The translations under genes were made by a program, and so were the position numbers. DNA of 64,000 nucleotides from an uncultured Flavobacteriaceae bacterium. GTDB taxonomy: Bacteria; Bacteroidota; Bacteroidia; Flavobacteriales; Flavobacteriaceae. The stretch spans positions 310,001-374,000 of the forward strand of contig CANNAN010000004.1 in assembly GCA_947502635.1 (NCBI GenBank), written 5' to 3'. Position 1 is the first letter of the stretch. Each line of letters opens with the position of its first letter. Shown here one piece after another: positions 27,517 to 36,821 of the stretch. The notes under the pieces were generated by a model. That model was given only the letters and a program-made list of their open reading frames with translations, was not told the origin of the DNA and ran no database searches.

Positions 27517-28470
27517 TTAATTGTTGTTTATATTTTCTAGGATTTCTTTTTTTAGTTGGATAAAATCTATCCAATAAATATCTCCATTGTTTACCTCACT
27601 TCTATAAAAAAACAAATACTTTCCGTCGGATGAAACAGTTGCTATTCCTTCTCCATATTTAGTATTTACTTTAGGTCCTAAATTATAAGAGGTAGTCCAA
27701 TTATCATTTTGATTAAAGCTTATATATAAATCAGCGCCTCCAAACCCCGAAGTTCTTGGGCTATCGTAAATAATATAACTTTCGTCTGGAGCTATGAAGG
27801 GGCAACACGTCCAATTGTCAGGGGAGTTTATTTCATTACCCATTCTTTTAATAGTTGAATATTCACCGTCTTTATTAATGGCGTAATAAATACCCTCACC
27901 TTGGGGCTTATCACCTTTCTCGTTGGAACCAAAATATAGATTGCCATTCTCAGAAGCTATCAAATCAATTATAGAACTACCTACAAATGGTGCTTCTATA
28001 AGAATGGGGTGTTCCCAACCATTTTCATTTTTTTTAATCAGCCATTGATGTGTTCCTGATGGTTCTGTAGCTACTTTTAATGGTCTGTCACTACTAAAAT
28101 AAAGTAAATCGCCTTTAGGATTTAGACGAGGACGATAATCTGGATAAGCATTGTTCAATGAAAATAATGCCAATTCTGGTTTTGACCATTTATCATCAAT
28201 TAATTTCATGATGTAAATTTTGTTTTTTCCTTTTGGTTCTCTGCGTCCGAAAAACAACTCGGTCATATCCGAATTAAAAGTGATTGAAGATTCATGAGCA
28301 TATGCTGTCGAAATAATGCCTGGTGCAAACGTTAAGGCGCTATCAATAGGAACTTGATTGTTAAGTAAAGTAAGATTTGACCTCTCACTTTCCTGACTAT
28401 AAAAACTAAAGCTAAGTGATAAAGTTAAAATGAGTAATTTTTTTATATGTTTTAAATTTTTAATTTTCAT
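27517..28470 (-). CDS. PD40 beta-propeller exported protein
   Basis: 317 residues; the signal peptide is in LLILTLSLSFSFYSQ. PD40 blades are seen as SSITFNSDMTELFFGRREP, YRPRLNPKGDLLYFSSDRP, CPFIAPDESYIIYDSPR and GIATVSSDGKYLFFYRS. Paralogous to and coupled with the next gene (26619-27515). It is the first gene of a four-gene operon (two propellers and two hydrolases) divergent from a LytS/LytTR pair, which is its probable regulator. Confidence 0.8.
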   Translation of the reverse strand: MKIKNLKHIKKLLILTLSLSFSFYSQESERSNLTLLNNQVPIDSALTFAPGIISTAYAHESSITFNSDMTELFFGRREPKGKNKIYIMKLIDDKWSKPELALFSLNNAYPDYRPRLNPKGDLLYFSSDRPLKVATEPSGTHQWLIKKNENGWEHPILIEAPFVGSSIIDLIASENGNLYFGSNEKGDKPQGEGIYYAINKDGEYSTIKRMGNEINSPDNWTCCPFIAPDESYIIYDSPRTSGFGGADLYISFNQNDNWTTSYNLGPKVNTKYGEGIATVSSDGKYLFFYRSEVNNGDIYWIDFIQLKKEILENINNN

Positions 28471-28573
28471 TGAAGGTGGATTTTCTGTTTTGTATGAGTT
28501 TTACAATGACTTGCAACTATTGGATAAAAGTATATGATAATCCATGTTTAAAACCATAAAAAGGATGTATGCA

Positions 28574-28603
28574 ACAGTTAAATGACAAAACCATTTCGTC
28601 ATT
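28574..28603. promoter_or_regulatory. Putative LytTR direct-repeat site
   Basis: ACAGTTAAA (28574-28582) and TTCGTCATT (28595-28603) start 21 bp apart, fitting the 9-bp repeats with 12-bp gap bound by LytTR domains. The first repeat is close to the family consensus; the second is weaker. AATGAC/GTCATT also form an inverted repeat here. The site lies in the divergent region of the PD40 operon and the lytS-like gene. Confidence 0.4.
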
Positions 28604-28697
28604 GATATATCGCTTTTGTAAAGAAATTATGGAATTCTGCATTTATAGATAGTATCTTTATATTCTTTATTAATAGAACTCATCTTGAAAACAGTTT

Positions 28698-29684
28698 ATG
28701 CTTAAAAAGTCTTTAAAGAATACCATACTCATTAATGCAGGAGCCTTTTTACTGGTTGCTATGCTTGAAATTTTGAGTGTATGGTCTATGAGAGACAAAT
28801 TTGATGATAGCTTTTCTTTTTATAGATGGCAACTGGGATTCGCCATTTTTATTATGGGACTCATATGGGTAAATCATTTTATTCTCATTCCCTTTTTCTT
28901 AGATAAGAAACGATATGTTTTATACGGAATACTACTTATTGGAACCATATTTTTAGGGTCTTATTTAAAAGGATATACAGACGGGCATAGTGTTTTTAAA
29001 TCATTTTTCTTTTTTATCTATACCACTGGAACGGGTATGGCTGCTTTTTTTTTAAGGAGAAATATGATGATACGAAGAGAAAATGACGAAAAAGAAAAAT
29101 TACAAAAAGGGATGGAACTTAATTATTTAAAAGCACAGGTGAATCCCCATTTTTTATTTAACTCCTTAAATAGTATTTATGCACTTTCTAGGCAGCAATC
29201 GCCAGAAACTCCTGATGTTGTCATGCAGCTCTCGGAATTAATGCGATATCAATTGGAGAGTTCTAAAAAAGACACCGTTTTATTAAAAGAAGAGCTTGAG
29301 TTTATAGAAAATTATTTGTTACTTGAAGAAAAAAGATTGAGTAAACGTTGTACTATTGAATTTCTAATTGAAGGTGACTTATTCAACTTAAAGATTGCTC
29401 CAATGCTACTGATTTCATTTGTTGAAAATGCGGTTAAACATGGCGCTCAAAGTACTAATGCCCAAAGTACCATTGATATTTCTGCTTCAGTGAAAAATAA
29501 CACACTTCATTTTTGTGTAGTGAACTCAAAACCTACCATGGCCTCTGAATCTAAAAGAAAAGGAATGGGACTTGAAAACGTAAGAAGACGTTTAAATCTA
29601 TTATATCCTAATTCTCATGTATTGGAAACTAATGATACGGATAAAATATATCATGTAAATTTATCTATTGATTTAAAAAAATAA
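28698..29684 (+). CDS. LytS-family membrane sensor histidine kinase
   Basis: 328 residues with four hydrophobic segments in the first ~135 (LINAGAFLLVAMLEIL, WQLGFAIFIMGLIWVNHFIL, YVLYGILLIGTIFLGSYL, FFFFIYTTGTGMAAFFLR). Then comes the His_kinase domain (PF06580) with the phosphoacceptor in LKAQVNPHFLFNSLNSIY, followed by a HATPase domain with N-box FVENAVKHGAQ and G-box KGMGLENVRRRL. It would phosphorylate the LytTR regulator encoded 16 bp downstream. Confidence 0.92.
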   Translation: MLKKSLKNTILINAGAFLLVAMLEILSVWSMRDKFDDSFSFYRWQLGFAIFIMGLIWVNHFILIPFFLDKKRYVLYGILLIGTIFLGSYLKGYTDGHSVFKSFFFFIYTTGTGMAAFFLRRNMMIRRENDEKEKLQKGMELNYLKAQVNPHFLFNSLNSIYALSRQQSPETPDVVMQLSELMRYQLESSKKDTVLLKEELEFIENYLLLEEKRLSKRCTIEFLIEGDLFNLKIAPMLLISFVENAVKHGAQSTNAQSTIDISASVKNNTLHFCVVNSKPTMASESKRKGMGLENVRRRLNLLYPNSHVLETNDTDKIYHVNLSIDLKK

Positions 29685-29700
29685 ATACAAAAAATAATTA

Positions 29701-30396
29701 ATGATTAAAATTGGCATTATAGACGATGAAATACTAGCTCGTAAAGTGTTAGAAGATTACTGTTCTAAAATTGATAACTTTGAGTTGGTATTAAGCACAG
29801 GGAATCCACTTGAATTTATCAATTTCGCTCAGCTGAATGATGTTGATCTCATTTTTCTAGATATAGAAATGCCAGAACTTAATGGTATGGAAATTTTACG
29901 TTCTATGATAAAACCACCTAAAGTTATTTTAACTACCGCTTATTCTGAGTATGCATTAGAAAGTTATAACTATGGTGTGGTAGATTATTTATTGAAACCC
30001 ATAAAAATTGAACGCTTTTTAAAGGCAATAAACAAAGTTTCAACTTCAAATATAATACAACCTAAAAAAAATAGCGTAAGCGAAGAACTTCAAATAAAAC
30101 ATGATGGAATGCCTCTTAATATTTCATTTAAATCAATTCTGTATATTCAGAGTTTTGGAAATTATTTGAAAATCTTCACAGATTCAAGAATGTACCTAAT
30201 TTCCGAAACACTCATTAATATCACTACATTATTATCTGAAAATTTCCAACGCACACATAAATCATACATTACCAATTTAGATAGAGTTACAAAAGCAACC
30301 AGAACCCATTTGTTAATTGAAAATAATAAAGTACCTATGAGTGCTATGTATAAGGTTATTGTTCTTAAAAAATTAGAAGTTTTAGCAAAATTATAA
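29701..30396 (+). CDS. LytTR-family response regulator
   Basis: 231 residues. The receiver domain (1-~118) has acidic residues IIDDE, phosphoacceptor Asp in LIFLDIEMPELNG, and Lys in VDYLLKPIKIE. The LytTR DNA-binding domain (~135-231) contains ISFKSILYIQSFGNYLKIFT and FQRTHKSYITNLDRVTKA. It is co-transcribed with the kinase and likely acts on the divergent PD40/hydrolase operon. A diverged repeat copy follows the stop. Confidence 0.92.
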   Translation: MIKIGIIDDEILARKVLEDYCSKIDNFELVLSTGNPLEFINFAQLNDVDLIFLDIEMPELNGMEILRSMIKPPKVILTTAYSEYALESYNYGVVDYLLKPIKIERFLKAINKVSTSNIIQPKKNSVSEELQIKHDGMPLNISFKSILYIQSFGNYLKIFTDSRMYLISETLINITTLLSENFQRTHKSYITNLDRVTKATRTHLLIENNKVPMSAMYKVIVLKKLEVLAKL

Positions 30397-31272
30397 AATG
30401 GTTAATTCTCATTTTACGCACATTCCTACTTCACTCCTAATGTCCTTTCTCCCACAAGTTTTTTTCTACGAAATTCCCGTTAACTTGCCTCAATAGTATA
30501 AAATTTCTCTTAGCTCAAATCCACACTTTAAAATGTCTATACACTATAAAAAAATATTTTCTTTAAAGTAAAGTAAGTTTTAGTTATTTTTATGAAAACC
30601 ACCCAAGTATGATAACTGAAGAAAGTTTAAAGTATTTTTGTCAACTCTCTTAATCATCTTCAGAACACGACACGCCCTGCTAATGCCGTAATAAATAAGT
30701 TCTTTAGTTATACTACGCTTACGGCAAGGCTTTAGAGCTTTTTTCAATGATTTCTTTTGACATTTGATGGTCTAGTGCCAAAGTAATATACATCTGTTTG
30801 AGCTTACGATTCTCCTCTTCTAGCTCTTTGAGATGCTTGAATTCCTTAGAATTCATCCCAGCATATTTGGAACGCCACTTATAAAATACCGCTGAACTAA
30901 CCCCATGCTCACGGGTGATGTCCGAAACAGTCTTACCGTTATCAAACTCCTTTAAAATCTTTGCGATTTGCTGTGGTGAAAATTTACTTGTAATTATTTA
31001 AACGCTTTTAATCCCTAGTGCCAAAAACACCTTTCCTTTTTTTAATTTAATACAAACTCTAATAACTATATTTTTTGGGTGACACTTGTGTAAAAAATAT
31101 TTAGTAGTATTTTTTATTCTCGCATTAAGAAAACGCTTTAAACAATAAGTACATTAATTTATTAGAGGAACGAACCTCTCTCCTAATGTTTTAACCAAAA
31201 TTTTATGAGATCGTTTTACCCACGCTACCTGGGAAAAATGCATTACTTCTATTTTACATATTAGTTTATCAA
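30397..31272. other. Gene-poor stretch with degenerate repeat and IS remnant
   Basis: 876 bp between the LytTR gene and the HNH gene. It contains a heavily diverged copy of the dispersed repeat (30411-30475: CATTTTACGCACATTCCTAC, TTCACTCCTAATGTCC) and an IS3-type transposase remnant (30600-30997). A short hairpin, AGAGG/CCTCT, lies near 31161-31176. The rest is AT-rich with nothing recognised. Confidence 0.5.
30600..30997 (-). pseudogene. IS3-family transposase remnant (OrfA end plus OrfB start)
   Basis: On the minus strand a frame from 30997 to the stop at 30719-30721 encodes KFSPQQIAKILKEFDNGKTV, SDITREHGVSSAVFYKWRSK and the coiled KELEEENRKLKQM, the OrfA helix-turn-helix of IS3-family elements. 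No ATG precedes it; an in-frame TAA lies at 30998-31000. Just past the stop, another frame reads RKRSITKELIYYGISRACRV, the beginning of OrfB, as expected for the programmed-frameshift arrangement. After that the similarity is lost, so the integrase core is missing. It is a dead remnant. Confidence 0.75.
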
Positions 31273-31575
31273 TTATTTATGACGCTTATCATGACAGGTC
31301 TTACATATTGAAACTAACCATTTTATTGGTTCCTTTCCTATATTTTTTTTAGCGTACCTCTTGTGATGAACTTGTGTGGCACGCTCACCGCAATATACAC
31401 AGCGCCAATTATCTCGTTTGAGAACTACATAACGCTTCCGTTTCCATGCATCAGATTTCAGGTATACATTTCTGTAATAATTCCGACGTCGTTTACGCTT
31501 AATACTAAAAACCAAACGGTTAAACAACCACCCAACCGCTACAACAATTAATAAGAGTAATATTTTGTAATCCAT
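31273..31575 (-). CDS. Membrane-anchored HNH endonuclease-like protein
   Basis: 100 residues. Residues 4-24 are a single membrane helix (ILLLLIVVAVGWLFNRLV), followed by a basic stretch KRKRRRNYYR. Residues ~42-100 form an HNH domain: DNWRCVYCG (first Cys pair), ATQVHHKRY (HH of the betabetaalpha-metal core), VSICKTCHDKRHK (second Cys pair plus final His). The nuclease part would face the cytoplasm. HNH proteins of this size occur next to mobile elements, and an IS remnant is adjacent. The membrane anchor is unusual. The substrate is unknown. Confidence 0.72.
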   Translation of the reverse strand: MDYKILLLLIVVAVGWLFNRLVFSIKRKRRRNYYRNVYLKSDAWKRKRYVVLKRDNWRCVYCGERATQVHHKRYAKKNIGKEPIKWLVSICKTCHDKRHK

Positions 31576-31669
31576 ATTCTTGTTTTATGAATCTCGTACA
31601 GTGCTCCATACATCATAATTTATCAAGTATATTAAGATAATACAATGCCAATTTTAAAGACCCAGAAAA

Positions 31670-32644
31670 TTATTCAAAATACCTTATTTCATATAGCGTA
31701 ACCCGACTTATAGTTCCGTCACTGAATTGAACAGTTTTTATTAAATTATTCTTTTCGTCATAGGTATTCTCATATCTATTATTTGAAATGATATTGCTAT
31801 TGCCATCTAATCTGTTCCAGAGTGTACGCTCTCCAAATTTATCATATTCATAAATGATTTTTTCAGTTGGTAAATCATCAGGTCCTAAAGTAATAATTTC
31901 AGTTTTTAAATTTTGGTCGTTGTATTTATAAGTTACTTTATTTTTCAATTTACCCGATCTTCTAACTCCGTAATAGTTTTTTTGCAATATTAAATTATGG
32001 TTCAAATCATAAGTGTAATGAGACTCTTGCTCTAATTCGTTTTTCGGATTAAATAATTGTTGCTTAACGATGTCATTACTAGCGTTGTATTCAAATACAG
32101 ACTTGTACCTTTTACCATACTTGGTACGATACTTTTCAATTTGATTTCCACGTTCATCATAAACATATTTAAATTCAGATTTTTTATCATTATTCTCATC
32201 GAATTGAATTTCATTTATCAAATTGTTGGTTTTACTATACTCATATATGATTTTCGAGTCAATCTTATTATTTTCATATGCTATCTCTTCTATGACATTA
32301 TCATTTTTATCATAACTATAAATACGTTTTTTTAATCTATTATTCTCAGACGGAAATTTTGTTATTTTCTCAACTACTTTATTGTTCTTATATTTCGTTT
32401 TAGTCATACTATGTAACGTATCTTTTTCGAAAAATGTTGAATTTTCAACTTCATATCCCTTTTTGTTGAAAATTGCATACTCTTGACTTTGCCACTCGCC
32501 TCTGCTCAAATAAGTTGACTTTACTGATTTAACTTTGCCCTTTAAATCTGATTTTTCCAAATCATTGGTATTCTGACCATTTATTGAATTTAAAGTACTT
32601 ATTAAAAACATAAAGCTTAGTAATATTAAACTTTTTCGCTTCAT
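31670..32644 (-). CDS. Exported YD/RHS-like repeat protein
   Basis: 324 residues from the ATG at 32644 (MKRKSLILLSFMFLISTLNS), a good signal peptide. A longer frame to 32746 adds 34 residues without signal character. The mature chain is built of ~20-25-residue units with 'YSYDKNDNVIEEI', 'YVYDERGNQIEKYR', 'YTYDLNHNLILQKN', 'YKYNDQNLKTEII' and 'YEYDKFGERTLWN'. This is the YD pattern of RHS-type beta-strand repeats, but too short for a toxin-delivery RHS protein and with no toxin domain. The function is unknown. Confidence 0.65.
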   Translation of the reverse strand: MKRKSLILLSFMFLISTLNSINGQNTNDLEKSDLKGKVKSVKSTYLSRGEWQSQEYAIFNKKGYEVENSTFFEKDTLHSMTKTKYKNNKVVEKITKFPSENNRLKKRIYSYDKNDNVIEEIAYENNKIDSKIIYEYSKTNNLINEIQFDENNDKKSEFKYVYDERGNQIEKYRTKYGKRYKSVFEYNASNDIVKQQLFNPKNELEQESHYTYDLNHNLILQKNYYGVRRSGKLKNKVTYKYNDQNLKTEIITLGPDDLPTEKIIYEYDKFGERTLWNRLDGNSNIISNNRYENTYDEKNNLIKTVQFSDGTISRVTLYEIRYFE

Positions 32645-33091
32645 TTTTCGGTGAATGATTAATTTAGTGTAGTCAGCAAAACCTATGGTAACAGAATTCA
32701 AATAAAACAAGAAATTATAAAAAGAAAATATTGAACATTTCATCATTGGAGCAATTTTTATTAAATGTAATATACAATAACAAATATAATTATTTGATAG
32801 ATTTACTATGCAGCTATAAGTATTTAATTCAAAAACAAGTTAATGTTCAACAGTTAAGAAATAACCCCATTCCAGACAAATTCATACTTCGCGCTACTAT
32901 CGCTTCGAGCAAAGCGTATGTTATTACATTTTTAAAGAACTTTTAGAAAGAAAAAATAAAGAAAATTTGAAGTAAGAACTTAGCTTTTTACCAAGGCAAA
33001 TTTACACCTGTAAAGCGCTCAATTTAATTAAAGTATTTTTAGTCAAATCCCCTTTAATAATTTATAATATTATTTATATTTACGGCTTCTA
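32645..33091. other. Divergent intergenic region with repeat copy
   Basis: 447 bp upstream of both the YD-repeat gene and the His/Cys-rich small gene. It contains a full dispersed repeat copy (32863-33005). A frame across it ends inside the repeat and was not taken as a gene. Nothing else is recognised apart from a weak TATATTTA box near 33076. Confidence 0.45.
32863..33005 (+). repeat. Dispersed intergenic repeat, copy 6
   Basis: Landmarks: ACCCCATTCCAGACAAATTC, CTACTATCGCTTCGAG, CAAAGCGTATGTTATTACAT, TTTTTAAAGAACTTTTAG, AGCTTTTTACCAAGGCAAAT. The CGCTT/AAGCG mini-hairpin is preserved. Confidence 0.75.
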
Positions 33092-33394
33092 ATGAAAAAC
33101 AAAAAGTATTTTACTACGATGTTTTTTGTCGCTTTGTTTTTATTATTCAAAGTGGCAGGATTGCATGAGCTTACGCATCATGCAGATGATGCAGACGTTG
33201 AGCATTGTGAAGTTTGTCATATTACAACAGCGGTTAATTTTATACCTCTTCTAGAAACAAAAACCACTGTTTTACCCCAAACGGAATATTTTTTATCGGA
33301 GCAAAAATTCAATAGTATAGTTCCGTGTGTTGTTTTTAACAACAAATATCTCTCAAGTTATCTTTTTACGAGGCCTCCTCCTCTATTTTTATAG
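33092..33394 (+). CDS. Small exported His/Cys-rich protein, likely metal-linked
   Basis: 100 residues starting with a hydrophobic signal or anchor (TTMFFVALFLLFKVAGL). It is followed by HELTHH, an acidic DDADVE stretch and HCEVCH, a dense set of metal ligands (HxxxHH and HCxxCH). The C terminus is hydrophobic/aromatic (SYLFTRPPPLFL). No family was recognised. It stands 244 bp before an ABC/TonB operon on the same strand. Similar small His-rich exported proteins often sit beside metal-uptake receptors, so a metal-sensing or metal-scavenging role is inferred only. Confidence 0.55.
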   Translation: MKNKKYFTTMFFVALFLLFKVAGLHELTHHADDADVEHCEVCHITTAVNFIPLLETKTTVLPQTEYFLSEQKFNSIVPCVVFNNKYLSSYLFTRPPPLFL

Positions 33395-33638
33395 TCCTTT
33401 TTGTATGTAGTACCATCGCTGTTTTATGTGATAGGCACACCCTGTTTATTAGTCGTATCGATTTAATCTCCAGCTATTATAGAGTGTATTGAGACCTTAT
33501 AACATAGTAGAACATACATCGGGCTCCGTCCTTTTCTCTAGGACACCTCTTCAATACTCTCAAATGCTTAATTATTGTTAACAATAGTAAGTATACACGT
33601 TTGTACAATTTACAATCAATTTTAATTCATTAAACATT

Positions 33639-34328
33639 ATGTTGAAAGCAACAAACATATGCAAGTCTTACCATGGAAAAGTGGCCTTAAAAGACGTTTC
33701 TTTTGAAGTTTCTAAAGGCGAAATATTTTGCCTGCTAGGCCAGAATGGAGCAGGAAAGACAACAACTATTAATATTTTTCTAGGTTTTATAAAAAAAGAT
33801 AGCGGTCAAGCTTTCATAGGCAACAAAGAGATTGGTAAAGACGATACCAATCAGCTTACCGCATATATTCCTGAAACGGTACAACTCTATGGCAACCTTA
33901 GTGGTATAGAGAATCTGGATTTCTTTAGCCGTTTGGCGGGATTCAAATACGCCAAGTCCCAATTAGAGGCTTTTTTAAATAAAACAGGACTGCAATCAGA
34001 TGCGCAGCACAAAAGACTATCGTCTTACTCCAAAGGAATGCGACAAAAAGTTGGTATTGCTGTAGCACTTGCCAAAAATGCAGAAATAATTTTTATGGAT
34101 GAACCTACCTCTGGCTTAGATCCAAAAGCAACTTCGGAATTCACTAAAATTTGTAAAGAACTAGCGGCAATGGGCAAAGTGATCTTTATGGCCACCCATG
34201 ATATTTTTAATGCCGTAGAGCTAGGCACTACCATAGGTATTATGAAAGAGGGCACATTAGCGCAGCAACTAAAAGCCAATGATATAGACGCAAGCCAATT
34301 AAATCAACTTTACTTAGAAACAATATAA
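33639..34328 (+). CDS. ABC transporter ATP-binding protein
   Basis: 229 residues. Walker A is GQNGAGKTTT (~37-46), the signature SSYSKGMRQKVG replaces LSGGQ, Walker B is IIFMDEP, and the switch His is in MATHD. The fold belongs to the ABC-2/NatA/CcmA-type group that works with DUF3526/ABC-2 permeases. It starts the operon with the TonB receptor 4 bp downstream and two permeases, so it probably energises the permeases encoded at 36822 and 38263. Confidence 0.92.
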   Translation: MLKATNICKSYHGKVALKDVSFEVSKGEIFCLLGQNGAGKTTTINIFLGFIKKDSGQAFIGNKEIGKDDTNQLTAYIPETVQLYGNLSGIENLDFFSRLAGFKYAKSQLEAFLNKTGLQSDAQHKRLSSYSKGMRQKVGIAVALAKNAEIIFMDEPTSGLDPKATSEFTKICKELAAMGKVIFMATHDIFNAVELGTTIGIMKEGTLAQQLKANDIDASQLNQLYLETI

Positions 34329-34332
34329 AATC

Positions 34333-36819
34333 ATGAAAAACTATTTTCTCATAATAGCAATACTAATATCAATTAATATATCCTTCGCCCAAATTTCGGT
34401 TGAAGGTAAAATTGTTGATATGGATAAACAGCCCATATTAGGGGCAACCATTTCATATACGAATCAAAATTCAGGAATTACGAACGGTACAGTTTCCCAA
34501 GAGAATGGTAACTTTACTTTAGAACTTGGGCAAACTGGAAACTACCAAGTTAACATAAGCTACGTAGGCATGCGGTCGTTACGTTTACAGAAATTATTTG
34601 ACCAAATTCAAACCTATAACCTGGGTACATTAGTACTGGAAGAAAATGAGGAGCAATTGCAATCCGTAGAAGTTATAGGTAGAATTAGAAAAGATTATAA
34701 TAGTGACTATTCTTTTTCAGCAACTAAAATAGCCATAAAAAATAAAGAGCTACCACAGGCGATAACCTCTGTAACGAAAGAATTGATAGCCGATCGTCTC
34801 GCCTTTCAATTACCAGATGCCGTAAAAACGGTTAGTAATGTTACGGTCACTGGCTTATACAATCACTATAATATTCGTGGCATTACACAGGCAGATGACG
34901 GACAAATACTAAATGGCATGCGTACCCGTCAGTATTATTTTCTTCAACCCATTACCTCGCATATTGAACGTGTAGAAGTAATCAAAGGACCTTCTTCTGT
35001 GACTTTTTCTAGTGCCGACCCAGGTGGAACCGTGAATATGGTGACTAAAAAACCTTTAAAAGAAAAACGAAGCGAGGTTTCTGCGACGACTGGTAGCTTT
35101 GGTACTTTGAGAACGACCGCAGACTTCACGGGGCCTTTAAACGATTCTAAAACATTGCTGTATCGCTTTAACGCTGCATTTCAAGAAGCAAATTCATTTA
35201 GGGATTTGGTAAAGAACAATGCCTTTTTAATAACGCCTTCATTTAGTTACATTCCTAATGAAACAACGGCACTTAATGTTGAAATGATTTACAGCAATGG
35301 CGTCGGGAATTTGGATAGAGGTCAGCCCATTTTTGGCAGTATTAATGGGGAATTTGATTTGAACAGCACCCCTATTTCTTTAAATGTGGGAGCCTCAAAC
35401 GATTTTTTCAAGTCTAAAGAAGTGATTATAATGACCAATTTCAACAAGAAGTTTACTGATAATTTTGGTTTTAACGCGTCTTACATGAAGCAAACCTGGG
35501 ATGAAGATTTGGCAGAACACAGAACAGTAAACAGTGCTGCAGTCGATATTAATGGGAATACCATACCAACCTTAGCTGCCATGCGTTATGTAGAACGCGA
35601 GCAATTTTGGAATACGGATAATTTTAGTGCCTTTTTCAATTTTGATACTAAAGGAGAAAAAACTACGAATAAGTTCTTAGTAGGATATGATGCAACGCGA
35701 TGGGAACGTACCATTGGCGGAGGACAAAACGGAGCAAGACGCTATTTAAGATTGGATGGTTCGGTAACCAATTTCAATGTTGATGAAGCAGACCAATTTC
35801 AAACTATGGAAATTGATGGTGTTGTAATGCCCGTACCAAACGTACCGCACTTTAATTTAGAGAATCCAAGCAATGGTATTCGAGAAACAAAAGACTATAC
35901 GATTTCTGAGTTTGAAATTCCAGCAAACCTTTCTACTACTGGTGGAATTTATATTCAAGACCAATTCAAAATTGGTAAGTTTTCTGCTTTGATTAATTTA
36001 AGATATGAGTGGTTTAAAGATATATTTGATTATAAAGGGAATGAGCAAGACTTTAAGAACGAAGCATTTATTCCTAGAATTGGTTTGACTTATGAAATTA
36101 CCAACAACATAAGTGCTTATACTACATATTTAGAAGGGTTCCAGCCTCAGACAAATACGGTATCATTATCTCCTGCTACCGAAGGTTTCTTTTGGTCTGC
36201 TTCACCTGGTAGGTTTAATCCATTAGAAAGTAGTCTAAAAGAGATTGGTGCCAAAGGCGAGTTCTTTAACAAAAAAGCAATATTAAATTTTGCTGTTTTT
36301 GATATCACCCAAAAGAATATTCTGATTGGTGATACCTACGACTTGGAGAATTTAACATCCAGAGGGGAGCAGCGCAGTAAAGGATTTGAAACTGATTTCT
36401 CAGGCTATATAACTTCAAACTTTCAATTAGTAGCCTCTTATGCCTTTACAGATGCCAAAATTACTGAAGATGAAGATGAATCACTAATCGGTGAACGTAT
36501 TGGTGGGGCTCCAAAGCATAGCGCCAACCTTTGGGGAAAGTATGATTTTAGGAATAACACCTTAAAGGGTATTAGTGTTGGCTTTGGTATGCAATACAGC
36601 GGAGATAAATACTCATGGTATGCCGACCGTTTATTGCTTCCTGAGTATACAATTTTTGAGGCTGCATTATATTACAAACCTGCAAATGCTAATATACAAT
36701 TGACTCTTAAGGCGAATAACCTTTTCGATAAAACGTATTGGTTAGGTGCTTTAAATACTTCAAGATTAGCTCCTGGTGCTCCAAGGAATATCTTACTAAA
36801 TGCAACTTATAGATTTTAG
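34333..36819 (+). CDS. TonB-dependent outer membrane receptor, siderophore type
   Basis: 828 residues with signal peptide ending NISFAQ. A carboxypeptidase-regulatory-like domain (~22-105: VEGKIVDMDKQPILGATISY) precedes the plug (~125-240, with IERVEVIKGPSSVTFSSADP and GGTVNMVTKKP, typical of siderophore receptors) and a 22-strand-type barrel ending in NATYRF. It imports a ligand, possibly a ferric siderophore, using the TonB system. Placement between an ABC ATPase and ABC permeases, with 2-4 bp gaps, implies a joint uptake or export function. Confidence 0.9.
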   Translation: MKNYFLIIAILISINISFAQISVEGKIVDMDKQPILGATISYTNQNSGITNGTVSQENGNFTLELGQTGNYQVNISYVGMRSLRLQKLFDQIQTYNLGTLVLEENEEQLQSVEVIGRIRKDYNSDYSFSATKIAIKNKELPQAITSVTKELIADRLAFQLPDAVKTVSNVTVTGLYNHYNIRGITQADDGQILNGMRTRQYYFLQPITSHIERVEVIKGPSSVTFSSADPGGTVNMVTKKPLKEKRSEVSATTGSFGTLRTTADFTGPLNDSKTLLYRFNAAFQEANSFRDLVKNNAFLITPSFSYIPNETTALNVEMIYSNGVGNLDRGQPIFGSINGEFDLNSTPISLNVGASNDFFKSKEVIIMTNFNKKFTDNFGFNASYMKQTWDEDLAEHRTVNSAAVDINGNTIPTLAAMRYVEREQFWNTDNFSAFFNFDTKGEKTTNKFLVGYDATRWERTIGGGQNGARRYLRLDGSVTNFNVDEADQFQTMEIDGVVMPVPNVPHFNLENPSNGIRETKDYTISEFEIPANLSTTGGIYIQDQFKIGKFSALINLRYEWFKDIFDYKGNEQDFKNEAFIPRIGLTYEITNNISAYTTYLEGFQPQTNTVSLSPATEGFFWSASPGRFNPLESSLKEIGAKGEFFNKKAILNFAVFDITQKNILIGDTYDLENLTSRGEQRSKGFETDFSGYITSNFQLVASYAFTDAKITEDEDESLIGERIGGAPKHSANLWGKYDFRNNTLKGISVGFGMQYSGDKYSWYADRLLLPEYTIFEAALYYKPANANIQLTLKANNLFDKTYWLGALNTSRLAPGAPRNILLNATYRF

Positions 36820-36821
36820 CT

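Noticed and set aside
31670-32644. RHS toxin-delivery protein
   Set aside because: Only ~300 residues of YD-type units, no RHS core signature and no C-terminal toxin.
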